A DNA stretch of 64,000 nucleotides from Candidatus Gastranaerophilales bacterium. Its GTDB lineage: Bacteria; Cyanobacteriota; Vampirovibrionia; Gastranaerophilales; Gastranaerophilaceae. Made by a program: the position numbers and the translations under genes. Positions within the stretch are counted from its first letter, which is position 1; each line of letters begins with the position of its first letter. This document shows, one piece after another, positions 61,637-64,000 of this stretch. The notes under the pieces were generated by a model, which did no database searches, was not told where the DNA came from, and was given only the letters and a program-made list of their open reading frames with translations. The stretch is taken from the NCBI GenBank assembly GCA_947624325.1, contig CANQJT010000002.1:217804-281803 (forward strand), given 5' to 3'.

Positions 61637-63660
61637 TATACTATTTTACTGAAATCCGCAATAACTGAATATTTTTTCTTAATTTCATTAAGAAGGTTAA
61701 TTCTGTTCTTTTTAATGTTTTCATCTTTATCCATGACAAGAACTTTATCAAAAAAGTCAGATATGGCAGGAATAAGTTCAAATAAAGCTGTTTCAAGTTT
61801 ATCATAAGAAAGTTCGGTTTCATTAACTTTTTTTGCTTGATTCCAAAGTATTTTTTCGCTGTCAATCGTAAGCAAAGAGTCATTTACGGTTGAAAATTCC
61901 GATTCATTTTTTATTATTCTTATAATTCTGTTTATACTTTCGTGGAATTGTCCGTAATCTCTTTGTTTTACAATTTCTGTGACAATATTTAATCGGTTAA
62001 TGAAGTCTTGTAAATCTGATAAAACATCTTTTTCGCTTATGCAGGCTTCAAGTACATCATGTTTATATTTATCGGATAAAAGTATTATTAATCTCTGTTC
62101 AAAAAATTCTTTAATATTATTGAACAGTTTAGTTTTATCTTCGATTTGAACAGGCATAAGGTCAATAGCTTGTTTAATGAGTTCAGAAAGGTTAATTTTT
62201 AAATTATTTTGAAGAATGGTTTTTAAAATACCGAGAGTTGCTCTTCTTACTCCAAGAGGGTCTTGTGAACCGGAAATTTTCTTTCCGTCTGCAAAAACAG
62301 TTACTATAGTATCTGTTTTATCTGCTATACCTACAACTTGTCCTTCAATACCTTGTGCTATTTCAGAATCGGCATTGAGCGGAAAATAATGTTCCATAAT
62401 TCCTTTTGCTACTTCTTTTGATTCTCCGCTTCTTAGCGCATAGTCAGATCCTATATAACCTTGAAGCTCGGTAAATTCAAACACCAGCTTGGTTACAAGA
62501 TCTGCTTTACACAGCAATGCAGTTCTTTCTATATCAGCGGATGTTATTTTTAATTGCTTAGATATAGTTTTTGATAATATACAAATTCTTTGAGTTTTAT
62601 CATATACAGAGCCGAATCCTTTTTGGAAGGTTACTCCTTTTAAGTCTTCAAGGAATGAAATTAAAGGTTTTTGTGTATCTTCATGTACAAAAAATACTGC
62701 ATCTTCAAGTCTGGCTCTTACAACTCTTTCATTCCCTGCTTTGATATTATCAAAGGTATCCCCAACGAAGTTGCTTATTGTAATAAATTTATTTAATAGT
62801 TTTCCGTCTTTATAAAGAGGGAAGTATCTTTGGTGGACAGCCATTACCGTAACGGCAACTTTTTCTGGGATTTGAAGATATTTTTCTTCAAATGAACACA
62901 CAACAGGGATAGGCCATTCTGTTATAAAAGTAACTTCATCAAGTAAATTTTCGTCAATTATAATTTCAGCATTAATTTCTTTAGCTTTTTCTTTTGCTAA
63001 GTTTACTATTGTAGCTTTTCTTTTATCAACGTCAGCAATAACATTTGCGTTTTCAAGCTTTGAAAGATATTCATCAGGACTGTTTATTTCAATTTCCGTC
63101 TTAGAAAATCTGTGACCTCTTGTAACATTTGATGCTTTTATGCCTGCAAATTCAAACTCAACAATATCATTATTAAATAAGGAAACAATCCATCTTATGG
63201 GTCTTTGAAATTTAATATCCAAATTCGCCCAACGCATAAAGTGAGTACCTTTTAATTTTAATATTATTTCGGGTACTAATGTTTTTAAAAGTGATTTAGT
63301 ATCTTTTCCTTTTTGTGAAATTTTTGCCCAAACATAATTATCTTTTTGAAATAAGTTATCGGGTTCTATGTTATTTTTTTTAGCAAATCCTAAACCGGCA
63401 TTTGTTAAATTTCCTTGTGCATCGTAGGCTATTGAGGCAATAGGACCTTTAATTGTTTTTTCAGTATCATCTTGTTTTTCCTGTAAATCTTCAATAATGA
63501 CGGCTAATCTGCGAGGAGTTGCATAGACATTGATTTTGGAAAATTTTATTTCATTTTCTTCTAAAGCTTTTGTAAATTCTGTTTTTAATTGTTCCATAGC
63601 AGACGGTATAAATTTATATGCCAGTTCTTCGGTACCGATTTCAAGAAGATATTTATTCAT
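61633..63660 (-). CDS. glyS: Glycyl-tRNA synthetase beta subunit
   Basis: A 675-residue beta subunit of the alpha2-beta2 glycyl-tRNA synthetase. ATG 63660 (GAGG upstream) gives MNKYLLEIGTEELAYKFIPS, the family start; longer frames run into AT-rich non-coding sequence. Motifs include GPIASIAYDAQGN, TRGHRF, DLVTKLVFEFTELQGYIGSDYA, and ADKTDTIVTVF, then GSQDPLGVRRATLGIL. The C-terminal DALR-like anticodon domain includes DKVLVMDKDENIKKNRINLL. It charges tRNA-Gly together with GlyQ, which is not in the window, so the two subunits are unlinked within the visible region. Confidence 0.96.
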   Translation of the reverse strand: MNKYLLEIGTEELAYKFIPSAMEQLKTEFTKALEENEIKFSKINVYATPRRLAVIIEDLQEKQDDTEKTIKGPIASIAYDAQGNLTNAGLGFAKKNNIEPDNLFQKDNYVWAKISQKGKDTKSLLKTLVPEIILKLKGTHFMRWANLDIKFQRPIRWIVSLFNNDIVEFEFAGIKASNVTRGHRFSKTEIEINSPDEYLSKLENANVIADVDKRKATIVNLAKEKAKEINAEIIIDENLLDEVTFITEWPIPVVCSFEEKYLQIPEKVAVTVMAVHQRYFPLYKDGKLLNKFITISNFVGDTFDNIKAGNERVVRARLEDAVFFVHEDTQKPLISFLEDLKGVTFQKGFGSVYDKTQRICILSKTISKQLKITSADIERTALLCKADLVTKLVFEFTELQGYIGSDYALRSGESKEVAKGIMEHYFPLNADSEIAQGIEGQVVGIADKTDTIVTVFADGKKISGSQDPLGVRRATLGILKTILQNNLKINLSELIKQAIDLMPVQIEDKTKLFNNIKEFFEQRLIILLSDKYKHDVLEACISEKDVLSDLQDFINRLNIVTEIVKQRDYGQFHESINRIIRIIKNESEFSTVNDSLLTIDSEKILWNQAKKVNETELSYDKLETALFELIPAISDFFDKVLVMDKDENIKKNRINLLNEIKKKYSVIADFSKIVY

Positions 63661-63777
63661 AATTAGCCTCGTAAATGTAATATATATAAAATTATATTGT
63701 AAAAAAATAAATAGTAAAATATAAAAGAAACAATATTGTTGCAATTTTTTTTTGGTTAGAATATAATAATTTGCGTT

Positions 63778-63855
63778 GGGATCGTAGCTCAGTTTGGTTA
63801 GAGTGTCTGCCTGTCACGCAGAAGGTCGCGAGTTCGAGCCTCGTCGGTCCCGCCA
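63778..63855 (+). tRNA. tRNA-Asp(GTC)
   Basis: Acceptor GGGATCG/CGGTCCC, discriminator G, encoded CCA, D-arm GCTC...GAGT, anticodon loop CTGTCAC (GTC), T-arm CGCGAGTTCGAGCCTCG. A strong terminator follows 5 nt later. Confidence 0.96.
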
Positions 63856-63860
63856 TTTAA

Positions 63861-63885
63861 AAGAGGTTGAAAAACCTCTTTTTTT
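63861..63885 (+). terminator. Terminator after tRNA-Asp
   Basis: AAGAGGTT-gaaa-AACCTCTT hairpin and a T7 run. Confidence 0.9.
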
Positions 63886-63892
63886 ATTGACT

Positions 63893-64000
63893 GACATAGG
63901 CGAGAACGAGCGAAAGCGATACAAAGCGAAGCACCGCAACGAAGTGAGGTGACTGAGCCTGTATGCGAAGTGAAACGGAGCTGTGAGAGCCGATGATTTG
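63893..64000. repeat. GCGAAGC-type palindromic repeat, cut by the window end
   Basis: CATAGGC (63895) and GCCTGTATG (63957) face each other around GAACGAGCGAAAGCG, AAAGCGAAGCACCGCAACGAAG and GAGGTGAC words. The style matches the repeats at 23953-24095 and 34707-34892. It again lies next to a tRNA gene. Confidence 0.65.

Overview
ORGANISM. The window is an AT-rich bacterial chromosome segment. It has a Gram-negative style minC-minD-minE operon, two secreted proteins with three SLH domains and a glycine-rich C-terminus, a fermentative adhE-rex pair, a GGGtGRT-family pair, and many lineage-specific proteins with a short 'F-K-G'-like N-terminal tag. This combination best fits an uncultured gut member of the non-photosynthetic Cyanobacteriota (Vampirovibrionia / 'Gastranaerophilales'). 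That placement is an inference from gene content; no 16S rRNA gene is present.

LAYOUT. 1-6262: right-hand part of an integrated element. It holds a DUF488 pair, an XRE repressor, an endonuclease III-like gene with a small partner, and overlapping serine and tyrosine recombinases, and it abuts an initiator tRNA cut just after the anticodon loop. 6293-6490: two 98-bp tandem repeats built on the 5' end of that tRNA. 6588-14827: a small repressor, minCDE, a secreted HEXXH protein, an orphan ribbon-helix-helix protein, alaS and rarA. 14935-22613: a surface-polysaccharide and membrane block with a tagged protein, an MFS carrier and a GT8 glycosyltransferase (both broken by single-base shifts in poly-A runs), a PMT-like glycosyltransferase, acyltransferase 3, pnuC and a tagged membrane protein. 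22610-24095: a radical SAM gene and tRNA-Pro(CGG), followed by three further copies of the tRNA 5' end embedded in hairpin-rich repeats. 24221-36234: a CDF transporter fused to a CBS/CorC module, era, gatC-pyrG, a Cys-rich secreted protein, a SNF2 helicase, the IscU-like/GGGtGRT pair and an NSS transporter. 36364-50056: tagged GH77-like enzyme, adhE-rex, a small tagged protein, three consecutive proteins made of 3, 7 and 9 NUMOD1-like repeats, and a hydrophobic-hairpin protein. 50086-64000: rpsU, the two SLH proteins, tRNA-Lys, tRNA-Leu, DUF4186, a YD-repeat secreted protein, an alcohol dehydrogenase, a PHP phosphoesterase plus nucleotidyltransferase-kinase operon, a HEAT-like protein, glyS and tRNA-Asp.

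HOW IT FITS TOGETHER. Housekeeping genes (division site, tRNA charging, CTP synthesis, ribosome maturation, redox-controlled fermentation) are interleaved with lineage-specific genes. Two signals stand out. First, nine proteins of unrelated kinds (glucanotransferase, phosphoesterase, nucleotidyltransferase-kinase, repeat proteins, unknowns) start with the same style of short N-terminal peptide. This suggests a shared sorting, processing or secretion signal that I cannot name. Second, palindromic elements sit at or beside tRNA genes and carry copies of the tRNA 5' ends. This looks like an element family that duplicates tRNA starts. The tandem array of NUMOD1-like repeat proteins is the best candidate for an undescribed system; its function is not visible in the sequence.
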